Origin: Staphylococcus argensis
GTDB lineage: Bacteria; Bacillota; Bacilli; Staphylococcales; Staphylococcaceae
Reading direction: 5' to 3'
NCBI RefSeq assembly: GCF_002902305.1
Contig: NZ_PPPX01000001.1
Coordinates: 140,462 to 204,461, forward strand
DNA: 64,000 nt
Shown here: positions 17,723-27,346 of the stretch, piece after piece
How positions within the stretch are numbered: the stretch's first letter is position 1
How the letters are laid out: every line of letters begins with the position of its first letter
Made by a program: the position numbers and the translations under genes
Notes under the pieces: model-generated
The model's database searches: none
Told to the model about the DNA's origin: nothing
Seen by the model: only the letters and a program-made list of their open reading frames with translations

Positions 17723-18718
17723 ATGAAGACGAAAGGTAAAATGAATTATATCACAACACTGATTATCGCCACTTGTCTACTCCTTCTTGTCTTCGCTGGT
17801 TCGATCTTACTCGGAGAAGCGAAGGTCAACCTAACGACGATCTTTGAAGCCATCTTTCATTACAATCCTCACAATGAACAACATAATATTATTGCTGAGA
17901 TTCGTATTCCGCGTGATATCGGTGCGATATTAGTAGGGATAGCACTTGCGACAGCAGGCGCCGTCATCCAAGGTGTGACGAAGAATGGTTTAGCCGACCC
18001 AAGCTTGATTGGCTTAAACTCGGGTGCGGCGTTTATGTTGGCGCTCACGTATGCGGTGAGGCCGAGTGCACCATTTATCGTGTTGATGTTCGCAGGCTTT
18101 GTAGGTGCATTGCTCGGTGGCTTCATCGTCTTGATGATTGGACGCTCTCGAAGCGATGGCTTTAACCCGATGCGTATCATCTTAGCTGGTGCGGCGGTGA
18201 GTGCGTTACTTACGGCACTGAGCCAAGGTATCGCTCTAGTGTTTAAACTTAACCAAAGTATTACCTTCTGGAGTGCAGGTGGGGTGTCAGGAACGACATG
18301 GAATCAAATTCTGTGGGCAGCCCCCTTCGTTCTGATTTCACTCGCTGTCATCCTCGGTATGAGTAAGCAATTGACGATTCTCAACTTAGGTGAAAGCTTA
18401 GCGCGTGGCCTTGGACAGAATGTAGCGGCTATTCGTGGTGTGACCCTCGTGATGTCGATGATCCTCGCAGGGATAGCCGTAGCGATGGTAGGTCAAGTCG
18501 CCTTTGTCGGTTTGCTTGTGCCACACATCGTGCGTTATTTAGTCGGAACCGATTATGCGCGAGTGATTCCAGTTTCTGCGATTGCAGGCGGTCTACTAGT
18601 CTTGCTGGCTGACACGCTTGCTCGTATGCTAGGAGAGGCGCCGATGGGTGCGATCATATCCTTTATCGGTGTGCCTTATTTCTTATTTTTAGTTAAAAGA
18701 GGGGGTCGTTTCTCATGA
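17723..18718 (+). CDS. fhuB: Ferric hydroxamate importer permease FhuB
   Basis: FecCD-family permease, 331 aa, about nine to ten membrane helices, pairing with FhuG. Typical stretches are RIPRDIGAILVGIALATAGAVIQG, shortened here to its core RIPRDIGAI, then GLADPSLIGLNSGAAF and FVGLLVPHIVRYLVG, the last being the loop that contacts the ATPase. It follows fhuC by 12 bases and overlaps fhuG by four. Confidence 0.95.
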   Translation: MKTKGKMNYITTLIIATCLLLLVFAGSILLGEAKVNLTTIFEAIFHYNPHNEQHNIIAEIRIPRDIGAILVGIALATAGAVIQGVTKNGLADPSLIGLNSGAAFMLALTYAVRPSAPFIVLMFAGFVGALLGGFIVLMIGRSRSDGFNPMRIILAGAAVSALLTALSQGIALVFKLNQSITFWSAGGVSGTTWNQILWAAPFVLISLAVILGMSKQLTILNLGESLARGLGQNVAAIRGVTLVMSMILAGIAVAMVGQVAFVGLLVPHIVRYLVGTDYARVIPVSAIAGGLLVLLADTLARMLGEAPMGAIISFIGVPYFLFLVKRGGRFS

Positions 18719-19731
18719 TAGATCCCAAATTACGCTTGAAACAATTAGTCACGCTCGTCATCTTGGTTGTCGTACTGTTATTAGCTTGTGCGTGGAGTAT
18801 GACTTCTGGTGATTATAAAATGTCTGTCGGTACTTTCTTCAAAACTTTATTTGGTTTCGGAGATTATACCGATTCACTCGTGCTCCTACAATTCAGAATG
18901 CCACGTATGTTAATTACCATCTTAGCAGGTGCGGCATTAGCACTCAGTGGTGCGCTGCTACAAAGTGTGACACGCAACCCACTTGCCGAACCGGGTATTC
19001 TAGGTGTGAACGCAGGAAGCGGTTTCTGTATTGCGTTATTTATTGGTATCGGACATGTGAGTGCGGACAACTTTGTTTACGTCTTACCATTGATTAGTAT
19101 GGTCGGTGGCTTGCTAACAAGCTTTGTAATCTTTAGCTTTAGTTACAATCGAGGTAAAGGTATTACGCCTGCTAGTATGGTGCTCGTCGGTGTAGGTATG
19201 GCTTCTGCTTTAAGCGGCGGTGCGTTAACGATCATGGCGACCTTTGATAAAGATCAATCGGAATTTATTGCTTCATGGTTAGCCGGAAACATTTGGGGTG
19301 ACGAATGGCCATTTGTGATTTCCTTTATTCCATGGTTAATCTTTCTCATCCCGTATGTATTTGCGAAATCGAACGTGTTGAACTTGTTAAATACACATCC
19401 TGATATTGCGCAAGGTATGGGTGTGAAGGTGTCACGTGAACGCTTTATCATCCTATTTGTAGCTGTGTTATTATCTTCAGCTGCTGTTTCCGTAGCCGGC
19501 GCAATTGGCTTTATCGGTTTGATGGGGCCTCATATTGCGAAATCGATTGTCGGCCCACGACATCAATTATTTATGCCGTTGTCTGTATTAATCGGTGCAT
19601 GTCTTCTCGTCATTGCGGATACGATTGGACAAACCATCATCCAACCAACCGGAGTTCCAGCCGGTATCGTCGTTGCGATTATCGGTGCGCCATACTTCTT
19701 GTACTTGATGTATCGTACGAAGTCAGTTTGA
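18715..19731 (+). CDS. fhuG: Ferric hydroxamate importer permease FhuG
   Basis: FecCD-family permease, 338 aa, second half of the FhuBG channel. Family motifs are FRMPRMLITILAGAALALSG, NPLAEPGILGVNAGSGF and FIGLMGPHIAKSIVG. The ATG lies inside the fhuB stop (ATGA), so the two are coupled. No binding lipoprotein gene (fhuD) follows; in staphylococci fhuD genes lie elsewhere, so this cluster needs a distant partner. Confidence 0.95.
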   Translation: MIDPKLRLKQLVTLVILVVVLLLACAWSMTSGDYKMSVGTFFKTLFGFGDYTDSLVLLQFRMPRMLITILAGAALALSGALLQSVTRNPLAEPGILGVNAGSGFCIALFIGIGHVSADNFVYVLPLISMVGGLLTSFVIFSFSYNRGKGITPASMVLVGVGMASALSGGALTIMATFDKDQSEFIASWLAGNIWGDEWPFVISFIPWLIFLIPYVFAKSNVLNLLNTHPDIAQGMGVKVSRERFIILFVAVLLSSAAVSVAGAIGFIGLMGPHIAKSIVGPRHQLFMPLSVLIGACLLVIADTIGQTIIQPTGVPAGIVVAIIGAPYFLYLMYRTKSV

Positions 19732-19767
19732 TGTTGGTGGAAAATAAGAAAAGTATCGATTCGGTAG

Positions 19768-19815
19768 ACCTTCAGATGAACTTTGGATTGCCAAAGTCAT
19801 CTGAAGGTTATTTTT
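19768..19815 (+). terminator. Terminator of fhuCBG
   Basis: Stem ACCTTCAGATGAACTTTGG / CCAAAGTCATCTGAAGGT with one bulge, then TTATTTTT. Confidence 0.92.
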
Positions 19816-19980
19816 AATATAAAGGAGAGGAAGAGTTAGAATCTAAAGCAATAGTAAAAACTGGAGTGTTACATACTATAAGAATACAGCTAGCATTTTA
19901 CACACTACTCAAAACCTCTAAATAGGTGAGAAGGTCTTAAATGTTCTATAATGGAAGTAAGTTGAGAGGAGGTTGTTCAA

Positions 19981-20946
19981 ATGAAGAAACTCATCAAGTC
20001 TAAGACGGATTATGTGCAAGATATGTTGGCAGGTTTAAATGTGAGTCAGAGTGATATTGAGATTATTGAAGATACTGTGGTAGTGAGAAAGCACAAGAAA
20101 TCTTCAGGTGTAGCGCTTGTGTCTGGTGGTGGAAGTGGACATGAACCTGCTCACGCGGGTTATGTCGCAGAAGGTATGCTGGACGCAGCTGTATGTGGTG
20201 AAATCTTCACTTCGCCCACCCCGGATAAGATTCTTAGTGCGATTAAAGCTGTCGCGACGGATGCAGGCGTGTTGCTCATCGTAAAGAACTATGCGGGTGA
20301 CGTCATGAACTTCGAAATGGCTCAAGAAATGGCTGAGATGGAAGGCATCTCTGTGAAGATGGTCATAGTTAAAGATGATATTGCCGTAGATAACGAAGAA
20401 CAGCGTCGTGGCGTAGCTGGTACAGTCTTCGTTCACAAATATGCTGGTTATCTCGCAGATCAAGGTGTGTCGCTTGAAGATATCGTGGCTCAAGTAGAGC
20501 ATTTGCTCACTCAAATGAAATCAATCGGAATGGCATTGCAACCTCCATATGTGCCAACGACAGAACAATTTGGTTTCGATTTACATGATGACCAAATGGA
20601 AATCGGTATTGGCATCCATGGTGAACGAGGCATTAAACGTACTGAAGCTAAACCGATAGATGAGATTGTTAAGCAGCTCGTGGAACGTCTACGTGAAGAA
20701 GTGACTGTAACAGAATGGATCGTGATGGTTAACGGCATGGGTGGTACGCCACTTTCAGAATTGCATATTGTGGCGAAATACCTCAACGCTTATTTAGATG
20801 AGCAGTCGATTGCGGTTAAGAATTGCTACGTTGGGGATTATATGACATCACTAAATATGGAAGGTTTTTCACTCACGGTGATTCCATATGATGCTAAAGT
20901 AGATGAAGCATTGAAAGCGCCGACGATGAGTGCTTATTTTAACTAA
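19981..20946 (+). CDS. dhaK: PTS-dependent dihydroxyacetone kinase, substrate subunit DhaK
   Basis: 321 aa. Binds dihydroxyacetone covalently and passes it to DhaL for phosphorylation to dihydroxyacetone phosphate. The SGGGSGHEPAHAG loop (48-60) and the substrate-binding His213 in GIGIHGERG are present. GAGAGGAGG lies upstream of the ATG. It heads dhaK-dhaL-dhaM, a complete PTS-type system; no DhaR/DhaS-like regulator gene is next to it. Confidence 0.95.
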   Translation: MKKLIKSKTDYVQDMLAGLNVSQSDIEIIEDTVVVRKHKKSSGVALVSGGGSGHEPAHAGYVAEGMLDAAVCGEIFTSPTPDKILSAIKAVATDAGVLLIVKNYAGDVMNFEMAQEMAEMEGISVKMVIVKDDIAVDNEEQRRGVAGTVFVHKYAGYLADQGVSLEDIVAQVEHLLTQMKSIGMALQPPYVPTTEQFGFDLHDDQMEIGIGIHGERGIKRTEAKPIDEIVKQLVERLREEVTVTEWIVMVNGMGGTPLSELHIVAKYLNAYLDEQSIAVKNCYVGDYMTSLNMEGFSLTVIPYDAKVDEALKAPTMSAYFN

Positions 20947-20958
20947 GGAGGGAGAAAG

Positions 20959-21534
20959 ATGGAAGTAGCTGAAATGAAAGAGAGATTACTTCAACTCGCG
21001 GAGACATTTGCGGAACAAGAAGCACATTTAACTGAGTTGGACCGTGCAATTGGTGACGGTGATCATGGTGTGAACATGCTAAGAGGGTTCAAAGCGTTGC
21101 CGGATCAAATTGATGATAGCTCAATGGCGCAACTCTTTAAGTCGACAGGGATGACGCTCATGTCACAAATTGGTGGTGCTTCAGGTCCGCTCTATGGTTT
21201 CAGTTTCGTTAAAATGGCCCAAGTCGTTGATGACGATTTCAGCAAAGAACAGTTACCTAACGTGTTAGAAGCGTTTGCTGAAGCGGTCGCGCAAAGAGGT
21301 AAAGTTGAACGTGGTGAGAAAACGATGTTTGATGTGATTGACCGTGCGCGTGAAGCGGTTGCAGACGGAGAACGAGTGACGCTAGAAGTTCTCCAAAGTT
21401 ATGCGCAAGATACGGTAGATTTAGAAGCGACGAAAGGTCGAGCAGCGTACTTTAAAGAAGAATCTATCGGACACATGGATCCAGCGGCACAAAGTAGTGT
21501 CTATATTCTCAATGCATTGATTGGAGAGATGTAA
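20959..21534 (+). CDS. dhaL: Dihydroxyacetone kinase ADP-binding subunit DhaL
   Basis: 191-aa all-helical subunit that holds ADP permanently and is rephosphorylated by DhaM. The nucleotide and magnesium site appears as DRAIGDGDHGVNM near residues 26-38, and GGASGPLYG follows. AAGGAGGGAGAAAG precedes the ATG, 12 bases after dhaK. The stop is one base before the dhaM ATG, so the operon is tightly packed. Confidence 0.95.
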   Translation: MEVAEMKERLLQLAETFAEQEAHLTELDRAIGDGDHGVNMLRGFKALPDQIDDSSMAQLFKSTGMTLMSQIGGASGPLYGFSFVKMAQVVDDDFSKEQLPNVLEAFAEAVAQRGKVERGEKTMFDVIDRAREAVADGERVTLEVLQSYAQDTVDLEATKGRAAYFKEESIGHMDPAAQSSVYILNALIGEM

Positions 21535-21535
21535 C

Positions 21536-21910
21536 ATGAGTGCGATCTTATTAGTGAGTCATAGTCGAGACATTGCAGAAGGTACGCGCCAATTGCTCAA
21601 ACAAATGGCAGGCGATGTTGATGTTTACGCTGTAGGTGGCGTGGAAGATGGTAAAGAGATAGGCACATCCTTTGATGCTATACAAGAACGTATCAATAAT
21701 ATCGATGAAGACCTCATGTGCTTTTACGATTTAGGTTCTGCAGAGATGAACGTAGATATGGCGTTAGAAATGTATGAAGGTGACTACGAGCGCGTGAAAG
21801 TCGAAGCGCCTATCGTCGAAGGGAGTTTCACAGCGGCAGTTAAGCTCTCTACAGGTGCATCACTGGATGAAGCGCTAGAAGAAGTGAAGAAACATTATTC
21901 CTTTAAATGA
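21536..21910 (+). CDS. dhaM: Dihydroxyacetone kinase phosphotransfer subunit DhaM
   Basis: 124-aa EIIA(mannose)-like protein that carries phosphate from HPr to the ADP held by DhaL. The phosphorylated His is His9 in LVSHSRDIAEG. Only the EIIA domain is present, without the HPr and EI parts seen in E. coli DhaM, as is usual in Firmicutes. The ATG at 21536 is chosen over an in-frame TTG 15 bases upstream that lies within dhaL; GGAGAG of the dhaL end serves as ribosome site. Confidence 0.94.
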   Translation: MSAILLVSHSRDIAEGTRQLLKQMAGDVDVYAVGGVEDGKEIGTSFDAIQERINNIDEDLMCFYDLGSAEMNVDMALEMYEGDYERVKVEAPIVEGSFTAAVKLSTGASLDEALEEVKKHYSFK

Positions 21911-22027
21911 TTTACGACATCATATATGATAGAATTAATATTAACTAACTTGAAAAAGATGAATGCTTAATCTATTAAGAAAGAACCCATCTTTAACACT
22001 ACAGCTGATTATTAGGAGGACATTGCC

Positions 22028-22528
22028 ATGCAAGATTTGATAAAGAAACATGTCTTAAACGGCGAATTTGAATCATTGAAACAATTAATGTCCGAAACAG
22101 ATTTTATGGATTTTGAAGAAGCATATATATCAAGTGCGCACGAAGTTGAAAGTACGATGTTCTATACATGTATCTTAGATATGATGAAGCAAGAAGAAAC
22201 TGCTGAATTACACGATTTAGCTTTCTTACTGCTCGTCTATCCACTCAGTGACGTGAAAGGCGCTTTAGATTCAGCGTATTATCATGCTGAAGCTTCCATA
22301 AAGTTAACTGACGGCAAAGAGGTTAAGAGTCTCTTACAGATGCTCTTACTTCACGCAGTACCAGAGCCTGTGATTTCTGATAAAAAGGCTATGGAAATTT
22401 CACGACAAATATTAAAGCTTGACCCATCAAATAACGTAGCGCGTAACGTCTTGAAAGACACAGCGAAACGTCTCGATAATGTAGTCGTTGATTTCGACGA
22501 ACTCAACAATTATCGTAATGCGAAATAA
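22028..22528 (+). CDS. Conserved hypothetical helical protein
   Basis: 166 aa, not recognised as a named family. It is acidic, has no signal or membrane segment, and looks all-helical; the second half (SRQILKLDPSNNVARNVLKDT) resembles a tetratricopeptide-type helix pair. TAGGAGGA precedes the ATG. Single gene with its own terminator, between dhaM and the YkvI-type gene. A role in protein contacts is only a guess from the repeat-like helices. Confidence 0.75.
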   Translation: MQDLIKKHVLNGEFESLKQLMSETDFMDFEEAYISSAHEVESTMFYTCILDMMKQEETAELHDLAFLLLVYPLSDVKGALDSAYYHAEASIKLTDGKEVKSLLQMLLLHAVPEPVISDKKAMEISRQILKLDPSNNVARNVLKDTAKRLDNVVVDFDELNNYRNAK

Positions 22529-22541
22529 TATGACTTAAATG

Positions 22542-22580
22542 TAAACAGAAGTGTTGAATTAAACAATACTTCTGTTTTTT
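22542..22580 (+). terminator. Terminator of the helical hypothetical gene
   Basis: Stem AAACAGAAGT / ACTTCTGTTTTTT. Confidence 0.88.
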
Positions 22581-22795
22581 ATTTTAAAAATGTGCGACAA
22601 ATGATTGAGTAATTAATGAAGATGAATAAAAATACAAAATCGATTCAGTTTTATTTTTCTCACAACTGGAATAATCGAGGATAGCGCTTTCAAGAATTGA
22701 TTTTTAAAAATCTAAATGAATTAATAAAATTTCATCAATATTCTTAAATCTTTTTAAAATAAGTGTATAAAAGCCGTAATATAACTTTTTTGAGG

Positions 22796-22823
22796 TTGCA
22801 AAAAGTTTAAAGTACGTTATAAT
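22796..22823 (+). promoter_or_regulatory. SigA-type promoter of the YkvI-type gene
   Basis: TTGCAA (22796-22801) and TATAAT (22818-22823) with a 16-base spacer, 38 bases before the start codon. Confidence 0.65.
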
Positions 22824-22860
22824 TACGAAATGTGTTAACTAAGAGGAGGTTATAAATCAC

Positions 22861-23928
22861 ATGGGGTTGAATAAAGAAGCTATTAAAATTGGTTTCGCTT
22901 ATGTCGGTATCGTTGTCGGTGCCGGATTCTCAACAGGACAAGAAGTTAAACAATTCTTCTCAGATTTTGGTTTATGGTCATATATTGGTGTTATCATCTC
23001 AGGTGTGATCTTGTCGTTCATTGGTCGTCAATGTGCGAAGATCGGTGTAGCCTTTGATGCTCAGAACCATGAATCTACATTAAGTTATGTTTTCGGTAAA
23101 AATTTCAGTAAAATCTTTGACTATATATTAGTCTTCTTCTTATTTGGTATCGCAGTAACCATGATAGCCGGTGCAGGTTCTACGTTACATCAAAGTTATG
23201 GTGTGCCTATTTGGCTAGGTTCACTCGCGATGACAATCGTTATTTACTTATCACTAATCATGGACTTTAATAAAATCGTTCGTGCATTAGGTATTGTTAC
23301 ACCATTCTTAATCGTGATGGTTGTAATTATCGCAGCTGTATATCTCTTTAAAGGAGATATACCTCTTAACCAAGTTAATAACAACGTTCCAAGTCCAAGT
23401 ATTTGGAAAGGTATTGGAATGGGTACTTTATACGGTGGCTTAGCCTTCGCAGTTGGATTTAGTACCATTGTTGTTATTGGTGGTGACGCTTCTAAACGTG
23501 GTGTTGCCGGAAGAGGTGCATTATTAGGCGGTATTATTTATACAGTATTACTAGCACTAATTAACTTTGCATTACAATCAGAGTACCCTCACGTTTCAGA
23601 GGCATCTATTCCAACAATTACATTAGCGAATGACGTTCATCCTATTTTAGGTATTATCTTATCAGTGATTATGCTTGCTGTTATGTATAATACAATTTTA
23701 GGTCTATTATATTCATTCGCAGCACGTTTTACAGAACCATATAGTAAGAAATATCACATTTTCATCGTAATTATGTGTATTGTAGCTTACTTGTGTACAT
23801 TCGTTGGATTCGAAGTACTCGTAAACAAATTATATAAAATTATGGGTGTTGTTGGTCTTGCAATCGTTATTGCAGTTATCATCAAATACGTTATTAGAAA
23901 ACGTCAAGATGAGGACCACATTGCATAA
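22861..23928 (+). CDS. YkvI family membrane transporter
   Basis: 355-aa polytopic membrane protein with about ten segments, related to Bacillus YkvI and the wider amino acid-polyamine-cation fold. The glycine-rich first helix reads VGIVVGAGFSTGQEVKQFF, the type of unwound helix that binds substrate in this fold. No substrate can be assigned. AAGAGGAGG precedes the ATG, and a readable SigA promoter lies in front. Single gene with a terminator. Confidence 0.82.
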   Translation: MGLNKEAIKIGFAYVGIVVGAGFSTGQEVKQFFSDFGLWSYIGVIISGVILSFIGRQCAKIGVAFDAQNHESTLSYVFGKNFSKIFDYILVFFLFGIAVTMIAGAGSTLHQSYGVPIWLGSLAMTIVIYLSLIMDFNKIVRALGIVTPFLIVMVVIIAAVYLFKGDIPLNQVNNNVPSPSIWKGIGMGTLYGGLAFAVGFSTIVVIGGDASKRGVAGRGALLGGIIYTVLLALINFALQSEYPHVSEASIPTITLANDVHPILGIILSVIMLAVMYNTILGLLYSFAARFTEPYSKKYHIFIVIMCIVAYLCTFVGFEVLVNKLYKIMGVVGLAIVIAVIIKYVIRKRQDEDHIA

Positions 23929-23937
23929 TTCAATCGT

Positions 23938-23973
23938 AAGTCATCTCATCGTTCGCGATGGGATGGCTTTTTT
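23938..23973 (+). terminator. Terminator of the YkvI-type gene
   Basis: Stem AAGTCATCTCATCG / CGATGGGATGGCTTTTTT with a GT wobble. Confidence 0.9.
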
Positions 23974-24165
23974 AATATGGTCTAATTAGTGAAAAAAAGA
24001 GGGGCTGACAAGTTGCCTTTTACCGTAAGATAGAACTTGAGAGCACTCAGCTATAATCGTCAAGAACAACTATACTTCACACGCCTAGTCATTTTAGTTA
24101 AGATGAAGTTAAGCTAACTCACGATAGGCGAGTGTATAAATACGATGTGAAGGGATACAGAAGCC

Positions 24166-25197
24166 ATGAAGACAGAAAGACGATGGACGATGGTCACTTT
24201 CGTTATCATATTTATCGTCGTGTGTATCACTGCGGGCTTGCTCAAGATACATTACGATCATGATCATAAGAAAGATACGAAAGAGAAAGTACAAATCAAT
24301 AATAAGAATGTGAATGCCTTTACTAATATCCAGTACAGCAAAGCGTATCCGAATAGTCGCTTGGATATCTTAACACCGACTTCGATGGATCACGATAACA
24401 AGTTACCGGTCATCTTCTGGATGCACGGGGGCGGATTTATCGCGGGGGACAAGCAGTATAAGAACCCATTGCTCGCGAAGTTGGCGGAACAAGGGTATAT
24501 CGTGGTGAATATTAACTATGCGCTCGCACCGAATAACAAATATCCCGTTCAAATCAAGCAAATTAATGATGCGGTGTCGTTTATTAAAGAGAATAAGCAT
24601 GATTTACCGATCAATTTCGATCAAGTCGTGTTTGGTGGTGATTCTGCAGGCGCGCAAATGTCGAGTCAATACGTCGCGATGCAGACGAATAAGTCATTGA
24701 GAGACGAGATGCATTTCAAACCACAATTTGATTCAGATCAGATTAAAGCAGCCATCTTCTATGGTGGTTTCTATGATATGAAGACGGTGCGTGCGACCGA
24801 GTTCCCACGTATTCAATTGTTTATGGAAAGTTATACGGGTGAACGTGATTGGGAGAACCAATTCAAGAATATTTCTCAAATGTCCACGATCAATCAGGTG
24901 ACGGATGATTATCCGCCGACGTTCTTGTCTGTCGGAGATGTGGATCCGTTCTTCAGTCAGAATAAAGCTTTTGCGAAGAAACTAGAGGATACAGGTGTTC
25001 CAATTGATACGTTGTTCTATGATGGCAGTCATCATTTACATCATCAGTATCAGTTCCACCTCGACTTACCTGAATCTAAGACTAATATCAGGGATACGCT
25101 GAAGTTTCTCAGCCGTAATACCGATTCCTCTGGTGTAGAGACAGATGTGAAGCCTGAGGACGAGAACGCTTATGGTGTAGAGTTAAATCCTTATTAG
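24166..25197 (+). CDS. Membrane-anchored alpha/beta hydrolase (esterase/lipase)
   Basis: 343 aa. An N-terminal membrane segment (about 8-28) is followed by an alpha/beta hydrolase of the hormone-sensitive lipase type: oxyanion motif HGGG near residue 86, nucleophile in GDSAG near 160, Asp in VGDVDPF and His in GSHHLHHQ. It is probably an esterase for small or lipid esters at the outer membrane face. GAAGGGA lies upstream of the ATG. The C-terminus is acidic and polar. Single gene with a long terminator. Confidence 0.85.
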   Translation: MKTERRWTMVTFVIIFIVVCITAGLLKIHYDHDHKKDTKEKVQINNKNVNAFTNIQYSKAYPNSRLDILTPTSMDHDNKLPVIFWMHGGGFIAGDKQYKNPLLAKLAEQGYIVVNINYALAPNNKYPVQIKQINDAVSFIKENKHDLPINFDQVVFGGDSAGAQMSSQYVAMQTNKSLRDEMHFKPQFDSDQIKAAIFYGGFYDMKTVRATEFPRIQLFMESYTGERDWENQFKNISQMSTINQVTDDYPPTFLSVGDVDPFFSQNKAFAKKLEDTGVPIDTLFYDGSHHLHHQYQFHLDLPESKTNIRDTLKFLSRNTDSSGVETDVKPEDENAYGVELNPY

Positions 25198-25202
25198 GTT
25201 AA

Positions 25203-25267
25203 AATAAGCCAACGTTGGAAAGACGCAAACGAGTTTGAACTTGAGTGTTTCCAATGTTGGCTATTGT
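25203..25267 (+). terminator. Terminator between the hydrolase and acetyltransferase genes
   Basis: Outer stem AATAGCCAACATTGGAAA pairs (minus reading) with TTTCCAACGTTGGCTTATT, one mismatch. It lies between convergent genes and is likely bidirectional. Confidence 0.82.
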
Positions 25268-25285
25268 TATATAGCAGCATGATGA

Positions 25286-25792
25286 CTAAAGTAAGAGTTT
25301 AGACATCACGTATTTATTGTAGTATTTGTGATCGATATAAAGTTTGTCGCGTAACTCGCCCTCGATTTGGTAGCCTGCATTTTTAAATAGTGTCACTGCT
25401 GTCGAGTTCTGAGGAACGACAGAGATTTCGATGCGGCGAATGTGACGGTTGAGACACCACGCCTCAACAGAGTTGATAAGCGATTGTCCTAAGCCTTTCT
25501 CACGGTAGTGCTTAATGACACCCATCGTAAACTTCGCTTCGTGTTTCGCACGCTCTAGGTCCTCTGTCTCAACGATGGCATAACCGACGAGCTCATCATT
25601 GTACTCAGCGACGAAGATGGTATTAGATGGCGACGTGATGATGCGCTCGAGATTCGAGATGATTGTCGACTGAGAGGGCGCATATTCGCCAGGATTATAT
25701 AACATGTAGTCAGCATCGTCATAAATCGAGCTTAATAGCTTCGTGAATGCCTCTACATCTTGAATACTTATTTCACGGATCAGATGTGCCAA
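25286..25792 (-). CDS. GNAT family N-acetyltransferase
   Basis: About 168 aa with the Gcn5-related acetyltransferase fold. Acetyl-CoA loop is HYREKGLGQSLINSV, and VVPQNSTAVTLFKNAGY is the conserved last helix. The substrate is unknown. A TTG at 25790-25792 sits six bases behind GAGGTGA and is preferred; a GTG nine bases upstream overlaps that ribosome site and would give 171 aa. Stands alone, convergent with the hydrolase gene. Confidence 0.82.
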   Translation of the reverse strand: MAHLIREISIQDVEAFTKLLSSIYDDADYMLYNPGEYAPSQSTIISNLERIITSPSNTIFVAEYNDELVGYAIVETEDLERAKHEAKFTMGVIKHYREKGLGQSLINSVEAWCLNRHIRRIEISVVPQNSTAVTLFKNAGYQIEGELRDKLYIDHKYYNKYVMSKLLL

Positions 25793-26715
25793 TCCAGTCA
25801 CCTCATTTTCGGACTTTTTTAACAGTTATTATTATATAAAATAACACTTTAAACACTTATTTACTATAATTAAAGCAGAAGTTTTTGATCTTTTTACTAA
25901 AAATAATTTCTCATTAGATAAAAAGATGACGTACAGCTATATTCTTCACTAAAACGCTCTGATAAGATAAAAAAGTGAGTTAAGTGTCGAAAAATTTGGG
26001 GGTGAAGATTGTAGAAGAGGCGGTTGAATTTGTACAATAGAGGTGTAGTAAAGGTTTGATAGAGGTTGGTACTAATTTAAAGCTATCTAATTTGCAATGT
26101 TTTAACTCTCGCTTGCTAAGGTGGGCTGTATTCAACTGATTTCTGTCGCTTCGCGCTCCAGAAATGGATTTTCATTGCAGCTATGTTCTCTCAAGCTTCT
26201 CGAGTACACATTGAAAAGTTACTTATCACCAAATTATAGATATGATTTTCATTCATTTTATAATCATTTAAAGTGTTCCGCCCTCTTGATCATGCCTTCA
26301 ATTTTTCAATCTTTTCATTGTGAGGTGGAGATACAATTACAAAAAAGCAAAACGAAATCATACGTTAATCTGCATTATCGCCAGCGAGAAACTGTCTCGG
26401 ACCTCGAATGATATTTTAGTAGCTTTTTAAGCGCGTATGAATTTCAACTTACTTCTTTAAGATTTTGTAAATTTAATTGTAGGATTGTTAATTTTGTGCT
26501 ATTTTCAAGTAAGACAAATCATCATTTATAAGGGTGTTTTTTATAGAGATAAATGATGCTCACACATCGTCAGATACATAAATAACTACAAGTAATTGGA
26601 TGAGTACACACACCCCCATTTTACGCAGATCATTTGTCCCCTTAACGTATTATGTAGTCGAGAAAGGTTTAATAAGTACAGGTGTTGAACACCTACAAAA
26701 TGGAGGATTATTTGA
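25793..26715. other. Long intergenic region with palindromic repeat copy 2
   Basis: About 920 bases without a supported gene. Repeat copy 2 lies at 26091-26217. A hairpin with arms ATCATTTAT and ATAAATGAT lies at 26521-26557. A reading frame of 96 codons across the repeat and another of 74 near 26600 lack ribosome sites and family likeness. The promoter of the DUF47-pitA operon must lie near 26600-26690. Confidence 0.6.
26091..26217 (+). repeat. Nested palindromic repeat, copy 2
   Basis: 127 bp bounded by TTTGCAATGT and ACATTGAAAA. Core TTCAACTGATT...AATGGATTTTC is kept, with inner stem ATTTCT/AGAAAT and middle stem GGCTGTA/TGCAGCT, changed from copy 1 but still able to pair. Same orientation as copy 1; the outer AGTCTGGGACA arms are absent. 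Confidence 0.8.
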
Positions 26716-27333
26716 ATGTTTAACAAGAAAAAAGACAAGTTCATGGTGCAACTTGAAGAAATGGTCTTTAACCTCGACCGTGCAGCAGTGGAATTTGGAA
26801 AGATGGACTTCAATACACATTTAGATTTGAAGGCGTATTCAGACAATATCAAGACGTATGAGTCACACGGCGACGAACTCATGCATCAAGTGGTTTCTGA
26901 TCTGAATCAAACGTTTATCACGCCAATTGAACGTGAGGATATTCTGTCGCTCAGTAATGCGATTGACGATGTCCTTGACGCGATTGAAGAGACGGCAGCA
27001 ATGTTTGAAATGTACTCTATCGAATATACAGACGAGTACATGGCAGAATTTGTTGAGAACATTCAGAAAGCCATCGCTGAAATGAAGCTTGCGGTAGGCT
27101 TGCTCGTAGATAAGAAGCTGACGCACATGCGTATTCACTCTATCAATATTAAAGAGTTTGAAACGAACTGTGACGGCATCCTACGTCAGTCTATCAAGCA
27201 TATCTTCAACAGCGAAACTGATCCAATTACTTTGATTAAAATTAAAGAAATATACGAGAGCATGGAAGAAATTGCTGATAAATGTCAGGCAGTCGCAAAT
27301 AACTTTGAAACAATAATCATGAAAAATAGCTAA
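26716..27333 (+). CDS. DUF47 (PhoU-like) phosphate transport accessory protein
   Basis: 205-aa helical protein of the DUF47/PhoU-like family, cytoplasmic, with metal-binding type helix motifs such as EREDILSLSNAIDDVLDAIE. Genes of this family sit directly before pit transporters and are thought to regulate them. Here pitA follows after 13 bases. TGGAGGAT precedes the ATG. Confidence 0.9.
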   Translation: MFNKKKDKFMVQLEEMVFNLDRAAVEFGKMDFNTHLDLKAYSDNIKTYESHGDELMHQVVSDLNQTFITPIEREDILSLSNAIDDVLDAIEETAAMFEMYSIEYTDEYMAEFVENIQKAIAEMKLAVGLLVDKKLTHMRIHSINIKEFETNCDGILRQSIKHIFNSETDPITLIKIKEIYESMEEIADKCQAVANNFETIIMKNS

Positions 27334-27346
27334 GGAGTCCTCAATT

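Larger units (their letters stand above)
22529..22860. other. Intergenic region with the YkvI-type promoter
   Basis: About 330 AT-rich bases: terminator at 22542-22580 and promoter at 22796-22823. The stretch between is AT-rich with no recognised signal. Confidence 0.6.

Noticed and set aside
26121..26411. 96-codon frame over repeat copy 2
   Set aside because: It starts inside the palindromic repeat, lacks a ribosome site and has no counterpart over the other repeat copies.
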